Origin: Thermus sp. 2.9
GTDB lineage: Bacteria > Deinococcota > Deinococci > Deinococcales > Thermaceae
Direction: 5' to 3'
Length of the DNA: 64,000 bases
Assembly: GCF_000794385.1 (NCBI RefSeq)
Contig: NZ_JTJB01000001.1
Span: forward strand, 1-64,000
Below are positions 1 to 8,325 of this stretch, piece after piece. Every line of letters begins with the position of its first letter. Positions within the stretch are counted from its first letter, which is position 1. Made by a program: the position numbers and the translations under genes. The notes beneath the pieces are model-generated. The model was not told the origin of the DNA. It saw nothing but the letters and a program-made list of their open reading frames with translations, and did no database searches.

Positions 1-85
1 GGGCCTCGGTTCTCGCCGGGGAAAGCCGCGCTTGCCCATGGCGCTGAGATGCATACTGCAGGCGAAGTTTGCAAGGTAAGCCCGG
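1..85 (-). mobile_element. End fragment of an IS copy (same element as at 9683-10133)
   Basis: The first 85 bases closely match 10051-10133, the promoter end and first codons of a small IS transposase. An ATG at position 39 on the minus strand would open the same N-terminus ([11 protein letters not shown]) running off the left edge of the window. The outer end (about 75-85) is a diverged version of the 11-bp terminal repeat seen intact at 10123-10133. The rest of the element lies outside the window. Confidence 0.6.
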
Positions 86-146
86 TCTGGGTTCCCGGAC
101 CAGGGAAGCCCGAGAAGGCTAAGGGTCGCCTTGCTAGGCTAGAGGC

Positions 147-494
147 ATGCGCGGGCTTTTGGTGAGGCTACTCCTCAACACCCTGGCCCTTTGGCTCGTG
201 ACCCTCCTTTACCCGGGGGTCCGGTTTGACCCGGGGGCGGGGCTTTTGGACTACCTGGTGGCGGGGGCTATCTGGGGGTTGGCCAACGCTCTTCTAAGGC
301 CCATTCTTCTCTTCCTCACCCTGCCTTTGAACCTCCTCACCTTGGGGCTTTTCACCCTGGTGGTGAACGGGGCGGTGCTCTACTTGGTGGCGGAGGTCAC
401 GGCGCTTTCCGTGCAGGGCTTCGGCGGGGCCTTGGTGGGAGCTTTGATCCTCTCCTTGGTAAGCCTCCTCCTCAACTGGCTCTTCCGGGACTAG
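147..494 (+). CDS. Phage holin family 4 superfamily-like small membrane protein
   Basis: The 115-residue protein is almost entirely hydrophobic, with about four transmembrane segments separated by short loops. The pattern ANALLRPILLFLTLPLN in the middle is typical of the Phage_holin_4_2 / YvlD-type family of four-helix membrane proteins. The function of these chromosomal homologues is unknown, and the holin name reflects sequence similarity only. A -10-like TAGGCT at 135-140 lies 6 bp before the ATG, so the message is probably leaderless. Its stop codon overlaps the end of the convergent CBS gene by 4 bp. Confidence 0.85.
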   Translation: MRGLLVRLLLNTLALWLVTLLYPGVRFDPGAGLLDYLVAGAIWGLANALLRPILLFLTLPLNLLTLGLFTLVVNGAVLYLVAEVTALSVQGFGGALVGALILSLVSLLLNWLFRD

Positions 495-922
495 CGGTTT
501 TCCGTCACGTAGCGGGATAGCTCCCCGATGAGCACCTCCTGCTCGCTGATGATGGCCTTCACCACGTCCCCGATGGACACCACGCCCACCACCTTGCCCG
601 CTTCCACCACGGGCAGGTGGCGCACCCGGTGCTCGGTCATGAGGCGCATGGCCTGGGACAAGTCCGCCTCAGGGGGGATGGTGATGGGGTCTTGGGTCAT
701 CACCTCCCCCACCCGGGTGTCCTTGGAGAAGCGGCCCAGAAGAACCAGCTTGCGGGCGTAGTCCCGCTCGGAGAAGATGCCCAGAAGCCGCTCGCCTTCC
801 ATGACCAAAAGGGCCCCGATGTCGTGCTCGGCGAGCTTCCGCAAAGCCTCCAGCACCGTGGCCTCGGGGTGGATGGCGTAGACCTGGCTCCCCTTGTGGA
901 GCAACACCTGGCGTACCGTCAT
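491..922 (-). CDS. CBS-domain protein
   Basis: The 143-residue protein consists of two CBS motifs in tandem (about residues 8-60 and 74-128), forming one Bateman module with no attached catalytic domain. Characteristic segments are LLGIFSERDYARKL and VVGVVSIGDVVKAI. Such stand-alone modules bind adenine nucleotides such as AMP or ATP and sense energy state; the partner here cannot be inferred. The gene has a real 5' untranslated region: the purine-rich GGGAAAGGGGGG precedes the ATG, and a TATAAT box lies about 26 bp upstream. It converges on the holin-like gene. Confidence 0.88.
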   Translation of the reverse strand: MTVRQVLLHKGSQVYAIHPEATVLEALRKLAEHDIGALLVMEGERLLGIFSERDYARKLVLLGRFSKDTRVGEVMTQDPITIPPEADLSQAMRLMTEHRVRHLPVVEAGKVVGVVSIGDVVKAIISEQEVLIGELSRYVTENR

Positions 923-954
923 GAACCCCCCTTTCCCTTTAGGGGTTCATTATA
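922..954 (-). promoter_or_regulatory. Promoter of the CBS gene with an 8-bp inverted repeat
   Basis: On the minus strand TATAAT (954-949) is followed by an inverted repeat, TGAACCCC (949-942) and GGGGTTCA (929-922). One arm overlaps the -10 box and the other abuts the ATG. Because transcription should start near 942, the 5' arm would not be fully in the mRNA. The palindrome is therefore more likely a DNA operator than an RNA hairpin. This is inference from geometry. Confidence 0.45.
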
Positions 955-971
955 CCAAGGGGGCCTAAACC

Positions 972-1778
972 TTATCGCACGGTGAGGACGGGGCCCACGG
1001 CGTGGCGCACCACGTACTCCGCCGTGCTCCCCAAGACAAGGCGCCGCACCGGGGCCCCGAGGGCCAAAAGGTCCTCCGGGCCCTGGAGGGCGAGGAGGTG
1101 CTCCGCCGGGTCACCGGAGAAGGCCAAGGCCTCCGTGGGAAGGCCCTGGTCCTTGAGGTACGCCTCGGCCTCGAGGGCCCAGGCCGAGGCCTGCACCGGG
1201 TCGTCGTGCACGCTCACCACCCGCACCGCTAGCCCCAAGGGCTTGGCCAAGGCCGCCAGGGTGTGGAGAGCGCGCACGGCGCTTTCCGAGGCGTTGTAGC
1301 CCAAAAGGGCCCCCGTGAGCTCCACGTATTCCACGGGAGCCACCAAGACCGGGGTGGGGGAAGCCCTCAGCACCCGGTCCACGGTGCTCCCTAGGCCGGC
1401 GAAGCTTCCCCCGTGGGCCTCCCCGCTCCGCCCCAAGACCAGGAGATCCGCGGTTCGGGCGTGGCGCAGGATCACCTCGTGGGGAAGCCCGGTTTCCATC
1501 AGGGTTTCCACGGGGATCCCCGCCTCCTTGGCGCTTTTCGCCAGGCGCGAGAGAAGGGCTTCCCCTTTGGCGGTGAGGGCCTTTTCCAGCTCCTCCCGGT
1601 AAGCGGGAACCGGGATGGTCAGGGCGCCGAAGTCCAAAAGCTCCGGCACCCGCACCAGCCGCACGTCCCGCACGAAGAGGATCAGGAGCTTGGCGCCAAG
1701 CTTGTAGGATAGCCACTCCGCCAGCACCTCCGCCCCCCGGGCCTGGGGGGAACCATCCGTGGCCAAGAGGATTCTCAT
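972..1778 (-). CDS. Universal stress protein, tandem UspA type
   Basis: The 268-residue protein holds two Usp domains in tandem. The N-terminal one begins MRILLATDGSPQARGAEVLA and carries the ATP-binding type G-x2-G-x9-G-S/T motif around residues 115-135 (LGRSGEAHGGSFAGLGST). The C-terminal half (about 150-268) is more diverged but ends with LVLGSTAEYVVRHAVGPVL. Usp proteins help cells survive starvation and stress through nucleotide binding; the exact target is unknown. TAAGAT lies 6 bp before the ATG, so the transcript is probably leaderless and independent of the upstream MFS gene. Confidence 0.9.
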   Translation of the reverse strand: MRILLATDGSPQARGAEVLAEWLSYKLGAKLLILFVRDVRLVRVPELLDFGALTIPVPAYREELEKALTAKGEALLSRLAKSAKEAGIPVETLMETGLPHEVILRHARTADLLVLGRSGEAHGGSFAGLGSTVDRVLRASPTPVLVAPVEYVELTGALLGYNASESAVRALHTLAALAKPLGLAVRVVSVHDDPVQASAWALEAEAYLKDQGLPTEALAFSGDPAEHLLALQGPEDLLALGAPVRRLVLGSTAEYVVRHAVGPVLTVR

Positions 1779-1787
1779 AAAGCCATC

Positions 1788-2921
1788 TTACGCTTCCTGA
1801 GTCCTCACCCCCCGCACCCTCCGGGCGAGCTCCCAAGCGGGCAGGAGCAAAGCCCCCAAGGCCAAAAGAACCGGCATCACCCCCAGGCGCTCAATCAGGT
1901 GGCCGATGGGGGCGTAAAAAAGCCCGGCGAAGCCCCAGGTGAAGCCCATGAGGAGGCCGGAAACCGTGGCGGTCTGGGTGGGCTCCAGCTCCTGGGCCAG
2001 GGCCACCGCCACGGGGATGCCGGCGTTCATCAAGGCCCCCGTGACGGCCAGAAGGAGGAGGTAGAGGGGGTTTTCCGGGGGCAAGAGAAGCAGAGCCAGG
2101 TAAAGGGGAAGGCCGAAGCTCAAGGTGCCCACCAGCACCCTTTTGCGCCCGAAGCGGTCGGATAGGGTGCCGCCCAGGAAGGCCCCTAAGGTGGCGGAAA
2201 GACTATACGCGGAAAGGCTGAAGGCGGTGTAGGCGTCGGAAAGCCCCCGGGTGGCGTACCAGTAGGGCAAGGTGGTGGAAAAACTCATGAAGACCAGGCT
2301 CCGCAAGGTGGCCATGCCCCAAAGCCGGGCCACGTCCCCCCGGAAGACCCGGAGGAAGTCCTTAAGCCCGGCGGGCTTCCCCCGCCCCTTGACCGGGGGC
2401 AGGCGGAGGAGGAAAAGGGCCGGGATAAGGGCCAAAGGGGTGAGGAGGATGAGCCCTTTGAGCCCCAAGGCACCCACGGCGAAGAGGGCCACCATGGGCC
2501 CCAGGGAAAGCCCCAGGTAGCCGGCGGAGCCGAAAAAGGATAGCCAAAACCCCCGCCTTTGGGCCGGGGCGAACTCCCCCACCAGGCTGGCCCCCGAGGC
2601 GTGGAAGAGGGCCGAGCCGAGCCCCGCCACGCCCAGAACCAAGAGCAAAACCTCAAACCTAGGCCAAAGCCCTAAGGAGCCCATTCCCAAGGCCACCAGC
2701 ACCGGGCCCAAGGCGGCGAGGAGCCTCCGGTCCACCCGGTCGGCCACCAGGCCGGCGAAGGGCTGGAGGAGGCTTCCCGTGAGGGAGTAAGCGGAAACCA
2801 AAAGCCCCGCGGTGCCCAGGCCCACCCCGAAGTGGGCCATGAGCTTGGGCAAGAGGGGGGTGAGGAAGTTGGAGAAGAGGTCGTTCACCGTGTGAAGCCA
2901 GGCAAGGAGGAGGGGCAACAC
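1788..2921 (-). CDS. Major facilitator superfamily transporter
   Basis: The 377-residue protein has about 12 hydrophobic segments, the usual MFS size. It carries the loop 2-3 signature as GLVADRVDRRLLAAL (near residue 60) and its second-half counterpart GTLSDRFGRKRVL (near 255). The overall pattern resembles drug or fosmidomycin-resistance (Fsr-type) exporters, but the substrate cannot be told from sequence. The start is taken as GTG at 2921 because TAGGAT (2929-2934) lies 6 bp upstream, giving a leaderless message. The tRNA-Arg gene lies beyond its 5' end on the same strand. Confidence 0.88.
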   Translation of the reverse strand: MLPLLLAWLHTVNDLFSNFLTPLLPKLMAHFGVGLGTAGLLVSAYSLTGSLLQPFAGLVADRVDRRLLAALGPVLVALGMGSLGLWPRFEVLLLVLGVAGLGSALFHASGASLVGEFAPAQRRGFWLSFFGSAGYLGLSLGPMVALFAVGALGLKGLILLTPLALIPALFLLRLPPVKGRGKPAGLKDFLRVFRGDVARLWGMATLRSLVFMSFSTTLPYWYATRGLSDAYTAFSLSAYSLSATLGAFLGGTLSDRFGRKRVLVGTLSFGLPLYLALLLLPPENPLYLLLLAVTGALMNAGIPVAVALAQELEPTQTATVSGLLMGFTWGFAGLFYAPIGHLIERLGVMPVLLALGALLLPAWELARRVRGVRTQEA

Positions 2922-3004
2922 CCCTCCATCCTAAACCGGTTTCTCACGGGGAGTGTGCTAAAATCCCTTCGTGCTACGGGCTTTCCGGGGTCTAAAAAGA
3001 AAAA

Positions 3005-3081
<77 letters not shown>

Positions 3082-3094
3082 ACTCAGCGGGAGC

Positions 3095-3125
3095 TATCCT
3101 AGCACGCACAGGAGGAGGCGGTCAA
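3095..3125. promoter_or_regulatory. Overlapping divergent promoters: tRNA-Arg (-) and foldase gene (+)
   Basis: On the minus strand TTGACC (3125-3120) and TAGGAT (3101-3096) form a promoter with 18-bp spacing for the tRNA. On the plus strand TATCCT (3095-3100) overlaps the same -10 site and precedes a strong ribosome-binding site, AGGAGGAGG (3110-3118), for the gene starting at 3126. Both starts share one DNA face, so the two promoters may compete. Confidence 0.6.
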
Positions 3126-4931
3126 GTGTTTGGCATCAACAGACGGATCATCACCATCCTCTTCGGTTTACTGGCCTTGGCCTTCGCCGTGGGGGCCATC
3201 CTCCTCTTCACCCCAAAGGCGGGGCAGCAGGCGCGGGGCAAACCTGTGCTCTGGGTAAACGGGAAGGCGGTCTACGAGCTGGACCTCCTTAGGCTCCAGG
3301 GGAACGACCCCCTCTACGCCGCTAACCCCCAAGGGCTCTTGAAGACCCTGGTGGACACCCACTTCCTGGAGCAGGTGATCCTCACCGAGGCCCTGAAGCA
3401 GGATGCTGCCCGCGTCCGGGTGGGGAGCGCCGAGGTGCGCAAGGAGGTGGACCGGATCCGGGAGCAGTACGGCCTGAAGGATAAGAAGGCCTACGAGCAG
3501 TTCCTGAACCAGATCGGCTTCACGGACGCGGAGCTCAGGGGAGAGATCAAGACGCAACTCCAGATCCAAAAGCGCCTGGAGCAGATCCGGTCCAGCGCCA
3601 AGCCCACCCCAGAAGAGGCACGTTTCTACTTTGAGGTCCACCAGGAAAACTACAAGGGCGAGCCCCGGGTGAGGGCGCGGCAGATCGTTTTGGACGACAA
3701 GAAGCTGGCGGAGGAGGTGGCCGCCAAGGCCAAGTCCGGGGAGGACTTCGCCGCCTTGGCCAAGCAGTACTCCAAGGTGGGGGCGGAGCAGGGGGGCGCC
3801 TTGGGGGCAGGCCCCGGGGAAAGCGAGCCCAAGCCCGTGACCAAGGTGGTCTTCCCCGAGAAGGTGGCCGAGGCGGTCTTCGCCCTCAAGGGCCCGGGTC
3901 TGGTGGGGCCCATGGAAGCCGGGGGGCGCTACTACCTGGTGAAGGTGGAGGAATACCTCCCCGCCAAGGCCCCGAGCTTTGAAGAGGTCAAGGATCAGGT
4001 GGAGAAGGACGCGGCGCAGGCCAAGGGGAACGGGGCCCTCGAGGCCTACCTGGAAGAGCTCCGCAAGAAAGCCCAGGTACGCTTCGCCGAGGACAGCCCC
4101 TACACCTACCAAAACCCCGTGGTGGCCACGGTGAACGGGAAGGAGATCCTCCTTTCCCAGGTGCTCCAGCCCGTCTTTTCCAACCAGCAGACGGCGGCGC
4201 TCATTCAGCAGGGCCTGGGGGAGCTGGCGGTGCAGTTCTTCCTGCCCCAGACCCTGGAGAGCCTCATTGACCGGGAACTCCTGGTGGAAGAGGCCAAGAA
4301 AAGCGGCCAGCCCTTCATCGGCAGCAAGGACGAGATCGCCCAGGCCTACGTCCTTTACGCCACCCGGGACGTGACCGCCACGGAGGAGGAGGCCAGGCGC
4401 TACTATGCGGAAAACCCCGCCCTCTTCACCGTGCCCGCCAGCGCCGAGGTGGTGGGGGTGGTCTTCCAGAACGAGGCCAAGGCCAAGGCCTTCCGCGAGG
4501 CCGCCCTGAGGGGCGGGGACCTCCAGGCCCTGGCCAAAGCCCAGGAGGGAACGGTGACGGAGTACGGCACCGTAAACCCCAACCAGCTTCCCGCCGTCCT
4601 GGACCGCCTGGTCTTCAAGGTGAAGGAAACCTTCCCCAAGGGGCCTTTGGGCGAGGTGAGCGAGGTGGTGAAGCTGGAGGACGGCACCTTCGCCGTGCTC
4701 CTCGTTAAGAACCGCCAGGCGGAGGTCCTAAAGCCCTACCCCCAGGTGGCGGAGGAGGCCCGGGAAGGGATCATCGCCCGGAAGCGGCAGGCCAAGGCCC
4801 AGGCCCTCATCCAGGACCTGAGGAAGGGGGCTAAGGTGGAAAACCGCCTGAGCCAGGTCCTGGCGGAACTCACCCCCAAAATGGAGGAAAAGCCCAAGGA
4901 GGCTCCCCAGGAAACCCCCGCCAAGCCCTAG
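3126..4931 (+). CDS. Membrane-anchored SurA/PpiC-type peptidyl-prolyl isomerase (foldase)
   Basis: The 601-residue protein has one N-terminal transmembrane segment (about residues 9-30) and then a large extracytoplasmic part. A SurA-N-like helical region (about 45-170) is followed by a parvulin-type rotamase domain (about 175-270, from RVRARQIVLDDKKLAEE). A second SurA-N/rotamase-like repeat follows (about 325-570). A Lys/Glu/Pro-rich tail ends the protein. The likely role is chaperoning or prolyl isomerisation of exported envelope proteins. The GTG at 3126 is chosen because AGGAGGAGG lies at the right distance and the membrane anchor starts just after it. Confidence 0.88.
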   Translation: MFGINRRIITILFGLLALAFAVGAILLFTPKAGQQARGKPVLWVNGKAVYELDLLRLQGNDPLYAANPQGLLKTLVDTHFLEQVILTEALKQDAARVRVGSAEVRKEVDRIREQYGLKDKKAYEQFLNQIGFTDAELRGEIKTQLQIQKRLEQIRSSAKPTPEEARFYFEVHQENYKGEPRVRARQIVLDDKKLAEEVAAKAKSGEDFAALAKQYSKVGAEQGGALGAGPGESEPKPVTKVVFPEKVAEAVFALKGPGLVGPMEAGGRYYLVKVEEYLPAKAPSFEEVKDQVEKDAAQAKGNGALEAYLEELRKKAQVRFAEDSPYTYQNPVVATVNGKEILLSQVLQPVFSNQQTAALIQQGLGELAVQFFLPQTLESLIDRELLVEEAKKSGQPFIGSKDEIAQAYVLYATRDVTATEEEARRYYAENPALFTVPASAEVVGVVFQNEAKAKAFREAALRGGDLQALAKAQEGTVTEYGTVNPNQLPAVLDRLVFKVKETFPKGPLGEVSEVVKLEDGTFAVLLVKNRQAEVLKPYPQVAEEAREGIIARKRQAKAQALIQDLRKGAKVENRLSQVLAELTPKMEEKPKEAPQETPAKP

Positions 4932-4949
4932 GCCCTTGGGCACGGCATG

Positions 4950-4980
4950 GGGGGAGGCCTTTGGCCTCCCCCTTTAAGAT
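4950..4980 (+). terminator. Intrinsic terminator overlapping the pgm -10 box
   Basis: A perfect 10-bp stem (4950-4959 with 4963-4972, loop TTT) ends in CTTTAAGAT. It should terminate the foldase transcript. The T stretch runs into TAAGAT (4975-4980), which sits 6 bp before the pgm ATG and looks like its -10 box, so terminator and next promoter are fused. Confidence 0.75.
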
Positions 4981-4986
4981 GGGGCC

Positions 4987-6564
4987 ATGGACCTTGTGCA
5001 ACTCCTCACCCTGTATTATGAGGAAATCCCCGACCCGCAAGACCCCCTAAAGCGGGTGGCCTTCGGCACCAGCGGCCACCGGGGAAGCAGCCTCAAGGGC
5101 ACCTTCACCGAGGCCCATGTCCTCGCCATCGCCCAGGCCATCGCCGACCTCAGGGCCTCCTTTGGGGCCACGGGGCCCCTCTTCCTGGCCAAGGACACCC
5201 ACGCCCTCTCCACCCCCGCCTGGGCCACGGCCCTGGAGGTCTTCGCCGCCAACGGGGTGGAGGTGTTCGTGGAGGTGGGGGAGGGCTACACCCCCACGCC
5301 CTTGGTTTCCTTGGCCATCCTGGAGCACAACGCCCGCCACACGGCCAAGGCCGACGGGGTCCTCCTCACCCCAAGCCACAACCCCCCCGAGGACGGGGGC
5401 TTCAAGTACAACCCCCCCACGGGCGGCCCCGCCGACACCCGCCTCACCAAGGCCATTGAGGCCCGGGCCAACGCCCTTTTGGCGGAGGGGCTTAAAGGGG
5501 TGAAGCGGATCCCCCTCAAAGCGGCCAAGGAACGGGCCAAGCCCTTTGACTTCGCCGGCCTTTACGTGGAGAAGGTGAAGGAGGCGGTGGACCTCGAGGC
5601 CATCCGGGCAAGCGGCCTCAGGATCGGGGTGGACCCCCTGGGAGGGGCAAGCCTCCAGGTGTGGGAACGCCTGGCGGAGGCCTACCGCCTGAACCTGGAG
5701 GTGGTGAACCCCACCCTGGACCCCACGTTCCGCTTCATGCCGCCCGACCACGACGGCAAAATCCGCATGGACTGCTCCAGCCCCTACGCCATGGCGGGGC
5801 TTTTGGCGCTGAAGGAGCGGTTTGACCTGGCCATCGGCAACGACCCCGACGCCGACCGCCACGGCATCGTCACGCCCCGGGGCCTCATGAACCCCAACCA
5901 CTACCTGGCGGCCGCCGTCCACCACCTCTACACCACCCGCACCTGGCCGGGGGCCAAGGTGGGCAAGACCGCCGTGACCAGCGCCCTTCTGGACCGGGTG
6001 GCCCAAGCCCTGGGCCGGGAGGTCTACGAAACCCCCGTGGGCTTCAAGCACTTCGTGGAGGGGCTTTTGGCGGGCTGGCTCGGCTTTGGCGGGGAGGAAA
6101 GCGCCGGGGCGAGCTTCCTGCGCTTTGACGGGAGGCCCTTCACCACCGATAAGGACGGGATCCTCTTGGGGCTTCTCGCCGCCGAGCTCCAGGCCAAGCG
6201 GGGCGAGGCCCCCGACCTCGTCTACGAGGCCCTCGCTCGTTCCTTGGGCCGCCCCTTCTACGCCCGCAAGGACATTCCCATGAGCCCGGAGGCCAAGGCC
6301 CGGCTGGCCCGGCTATCCCCGGAAGCTCTTGGGGAAAGGATCCTGGCGGGGGAGCCCATCCTCGAGGTCCTCACCCGCGCCAAAGGCAACGGCGAGCCCC
6401 TGGGGGGCCTCAAGGTGGTGACCCAAAGCGCCTGGTTCGCCGTGCGGCCGAGCGGCACCGAGGACGTGGCCAAGGTCTACGCGGAAAGCTTCAAGGATGA
6501 GGCCCACCTGGAGGAGGTCCTCCGCTCGGCCCTCGCCCTTTTGGAGCGGGCCCTGGCCTCCTAG
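4987..6564 (+). CDS. pgm: Phosphoglucomutase (alpha-D-glucose phosphate-specific)
   Basis: The enzyme interconverts glucose 1-phosphate and glucose 6-phosphate, linking glycogen/trehalose and nucleotide-sugar metabolism to glycolysis. The 525-residue protein shows the N-terminal GTSGHRG segment and the active-site phosphoserine loop [15 protein letters not shown] (about residues 128-142). It also has the metal-binding loop [10 protein letters not shown] (about 284-293), the sugar-binding GGEESAG (about 363) and the phosphate-binding loop RPSGTED (about 485-491). Length fits the bacterial Pgm (E. coli type) family. The transcript is probably leaderless. It converges on the sugar ABC transporter with a 4-bp overlap. 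Confidence 0.95.
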   Translation: MDLVQLLTLYYEEIPDPQDPLKRVAFGTSGHRGSSLKGTFTEAHVLAIAQAIADLRASFGATGPLFLAKDTHALSTPAWATALEVFAANGVEVFVEVGEGYTPTPLVSLAILEHNARHTAKADGVLLTPSHNPPEDGGFKYNPPTGGPADTRLTKAIEARANALLAEGLKGVKRIPLKAAKERAKPFDFAGLYVEKVKEAVDLEAIRASGLRIGVDPLGGASLQVWERLAEAYRLNLEVVNPTLDPTFRFMPPDHDGKIRMDCSSPYAMAGLLALKERFDLAIGNDPDADRHGIVTPRGLMNPNHYLAAAVHHLYTTRTWPGAKVGKTAVTSALLDRVAQALGREVYETPVGFKHFVEGLLAGWLGFGGEESAGASFLRFDGRPFTTDKDGILLGLLAAELQAKRGEAPDLVYEALARSLGRPFYARKDIPMSPEAKARLARLSPEALGERILAGEPILEVLTRAKGNGEPLGGLKVVTQSAWFAVRPSGTEDVAKVYAESFKDEAHLEEVLRSALALLERALAS

Positions 6565-7403
6565 CCCTTCACCGCCCCCGCGGTGAGGCCCGCCACGATG
6601 CGCCCCTGGAAGATGAGGACCAGAACCACCAAGGGGACCGTGACCACCACGCTGGCCGCCATGATGGAGCCCCAGGGGATCTCAAAGGGGGTGGCCCCGC
6701 CGAAGCTGGCGATGGCGGGGGGAACGGTCTTCACCGCGTCCCCCACGGTGAAGGTGAGGGCGAAGAGGTACTCGTTCCAGGCGGCGATGAAGGCCAAAAG
6801 CCCCGTGGTCACCAGCCCAGGCCCGGTGAGGGGGAGCATCACCTTTAGGAGGGTCTGCAAGGGGGTGGCCCCGTCCACGTAGGCCGCCTCCTCCAGCTCC
6901 CGGGGAAGCCCCCGGAAGTAGCCCACCAGCACCCAGACCGTGAAGGGCAGGGTGAAGAGGAGGTAGGTGAGGATGAGGCCCAGGTGGGTGTTGAAAAGCC
7001 CCGTCTGCCTCAGGAGCATGAAAAGCCCCCCCAGCACGGAGATCTGGGGAAACATGGTCATGGCCAAGACCAAGTACAAGACGGCGTTCTTGGGGGGGAA
7101 GGGAAGCCGGCCCAGGGCGTAGGCGGCCAGAACCCCCAGGACCAAGGAGAGCAGGGTGGCACCCCCGGCCACGATGAGGGAGTTCAGCAGGTTGCGGCCG
7201 AAGTTGGCCTGAAGGAAGACGTTCTTGTTGTGATCCAAGGTGAAGGGAATGGGCAAAAAGCTGGGGTCGGGGGAAAAGAGGGCATCCGAGGGTTTAAAGC
7301 TAGAGATCACCGCCCAGTAGAAGGGAAAGACGCTATACACCACCACGAAGACCACCAGGAGGTAGAAAAGCCCCCGGTTGGCCGCGCGCCAAAAGGCCTT
7401 CAC
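6561..7403 (-). CDS. malG: Sugar ABC transporter permease, MalG type
   Basis: The 280-residue inner-membrane permease has six predicted transmembrane helices. The ABC docking loop is seen as [21 protein letters not shown] (EAA motif, about residues 190-210). It is the second permease of a binding-protein-dependent importer with the MalF-like gene upstream; the GTG start overlaps that gene's stop by 4 bp. The binding protein of the set resembles the Thermus trehalose/maltose-binding protein, so alpha-glucosides are the likely substrates. No ATPase gene lies in the cluster; a shared MalK/MsmK-type ATPase elsewhere is expected. The gene symbol is by analogy. Confidence 0.87.
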   Translation of the reverse strand: MKAFWRAANRGLFYLLVVFVVVYSVFPFYWAVISSFKPSDALFSPDPSFLPIPFTLDHNKNVFLQANFGRNLLNSLIVAGGATLLSLVLGVLAAYALGRLPFPPKNAVLYLVLAMTMFPQISVLGGLFMLLRQTGLFNTHLGLILTYLLFTLPFTVWVLVGYFRGLPRELEEAAYVDGATPLQTLLKVMLPLTGPGLVTTGLLAFIAAWNEYLFALTFTVGDAVKTVPPAIASFGGATPFEIPWGSIMAASVVVTVPLVVLVLIFQGRIVAGLTAGAVKG

Positions 7404-8275
7404 TTGAGGGCCTCCTTTCCGATGGTGCGCATGTAGAGGATCACGAAGACGAAGATGAGGGCCAAAATGGCCACGCTGATGGCCGAGCCGTAGCCTAGGT
7501 CCTGGAAGTCAATGAGGGTCTGGCGGTTGTAGATGGCCAGGGAGCGGGTGGCGGGGTTGGCCCCGCTCATGACGAAGATCACGTCAAAGACCCGAAGCGC
7601 ATCCAGGGTGCGGAAGATGAGGGCCACCACCAGGGCGGGGGTGAGGAGGGGCAGGGTGATGGTCCAAAACTGCTGCCAGCGGGTGGCCCCGTCTATGCTG
7701 GCCGCCTCGTAGAGCTCCTCGGGGATGAGCTGGAGGCCCGCCAGGAGGAGGAGGGCCATGAAGGGGGTGGTCTTCCACACGTCCACGGCGATGATGGAGG
7801 GGAGGATGAGCTCGGGGCGGGCCAAGAAGGCCACCTTCTGCGACAGGAGGCCAAGCTTGACCCCGATCACGTTGATGACCCCGTACACGTCGTGGAGCAT
7901 CCACTGCCACATCTTGGCGGAAACCACCGTGGGGATGGCCCAGGGGATGAGGATGGCGGTGCGCACCAGGCCCCGGCCCCGGAAGTTGGAGTGGATGACG
8001 AGGGCGATGGCCAGGCCCAAGAGGGTTTCCAGGCCCACGGAGATCACGGTGAACTTCAGGGTGTTCCAAAGGGACTGGCGGAAATCGGGGTCCTGGAGGA
8101 GGAATCGGTAGTTTTCCAGGCCCACGAACACGGGGGGCTCCACGAAGGCGATGTCGGCCTTGAAGAAGGACCAGTAAAAGACCTGGGCCAAGGGGTAGCC
8201 CGCCACCAGGACCACCACCAACAAGGTGGGAAGGACCAGGAGCCAGGCCAGGCGGACCTGCCTTTGGGTGAGCAT
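7400..8275 (-). CDS. malF: Sugar ABC transporter permease, MalF type
   Basis: The 291-residue permease has six transmembrane segments and the EAA docking loop EELYEAASIDGATRWQQFWT (about residues 190-210). It forms the channel with the MalG-type partner encoded immediately downstream. Its length is that of the short MalF/UgpA-type permeases, without the large periplasmic loop of enterobacterial MalF. It lies 50 bp downstream of the binding-protein gene, separated by a strong hairpin that should lower permease expression relative to the binding protein. An alpha-glucoside substrate is inferred from the binding protein. Confidence 0.87.
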   Translation of the reverse strand: MLTQRQVRLAWLLVLPTLLVVVLVAGYPLAQVFYWSFFKADIAFVEPPVFVGLENYRFLLQDPDFRQSLWNTLKFTVISVGLETLLGLAIALVIHSNFRGRGLVRTAILIPWAIPTVVSAKMWQWMLHDVYGVINVIGVKLGLLSQKVAFLARPELILPSIIAVDVWKTTPFMALLLLAGLQLIPEELYEAASIDGATRWQQFWTITLPLLTPALVVALIFRTLDALRVFDVIFVMSGANPATRSLAIYNRQTLIDFQDLGYGSAISVAILALIFVFVILYMRTIGKEALK

Positions 8276-8289
8276 GGCTTTAGGGTAAA

Positions 8290-8314
8290 CCCGGGGGGCT
8301 CACCGCCCCCCGGG
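8290..8314 (-). terminator. Intra-operon hairpin between binding-protein and permease genes
   Basis: A perfect 10-bp stem (8290-8299 with 8305-8314, 5-nt loop) lies just after the binding-protein stop codon, followed on the minus strand by TTTACC. It fits either a partial terminator or a 3'-end stabiliser that keeps binding protein more abundant than permeases, a common arrangement in ABC importer operons. Confidence 0.65.
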
Positions 8315-8325
8315 AAAGGGGTTTT

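Noticed and set aside
3168-4112. Long minus-strand frame opposite the foldase gene (314 codons)
   Set aside because: A GC-rich antisense shadow: Leu/Gly/His-rich with no start signal or family pattern, opposite a well-conserved gene.
5047-6051. Long minus-strand frame opposite pgm
   Set aside because: Gly/Val/His-rich shadow of the phosphoglucomutase gene; no domain.
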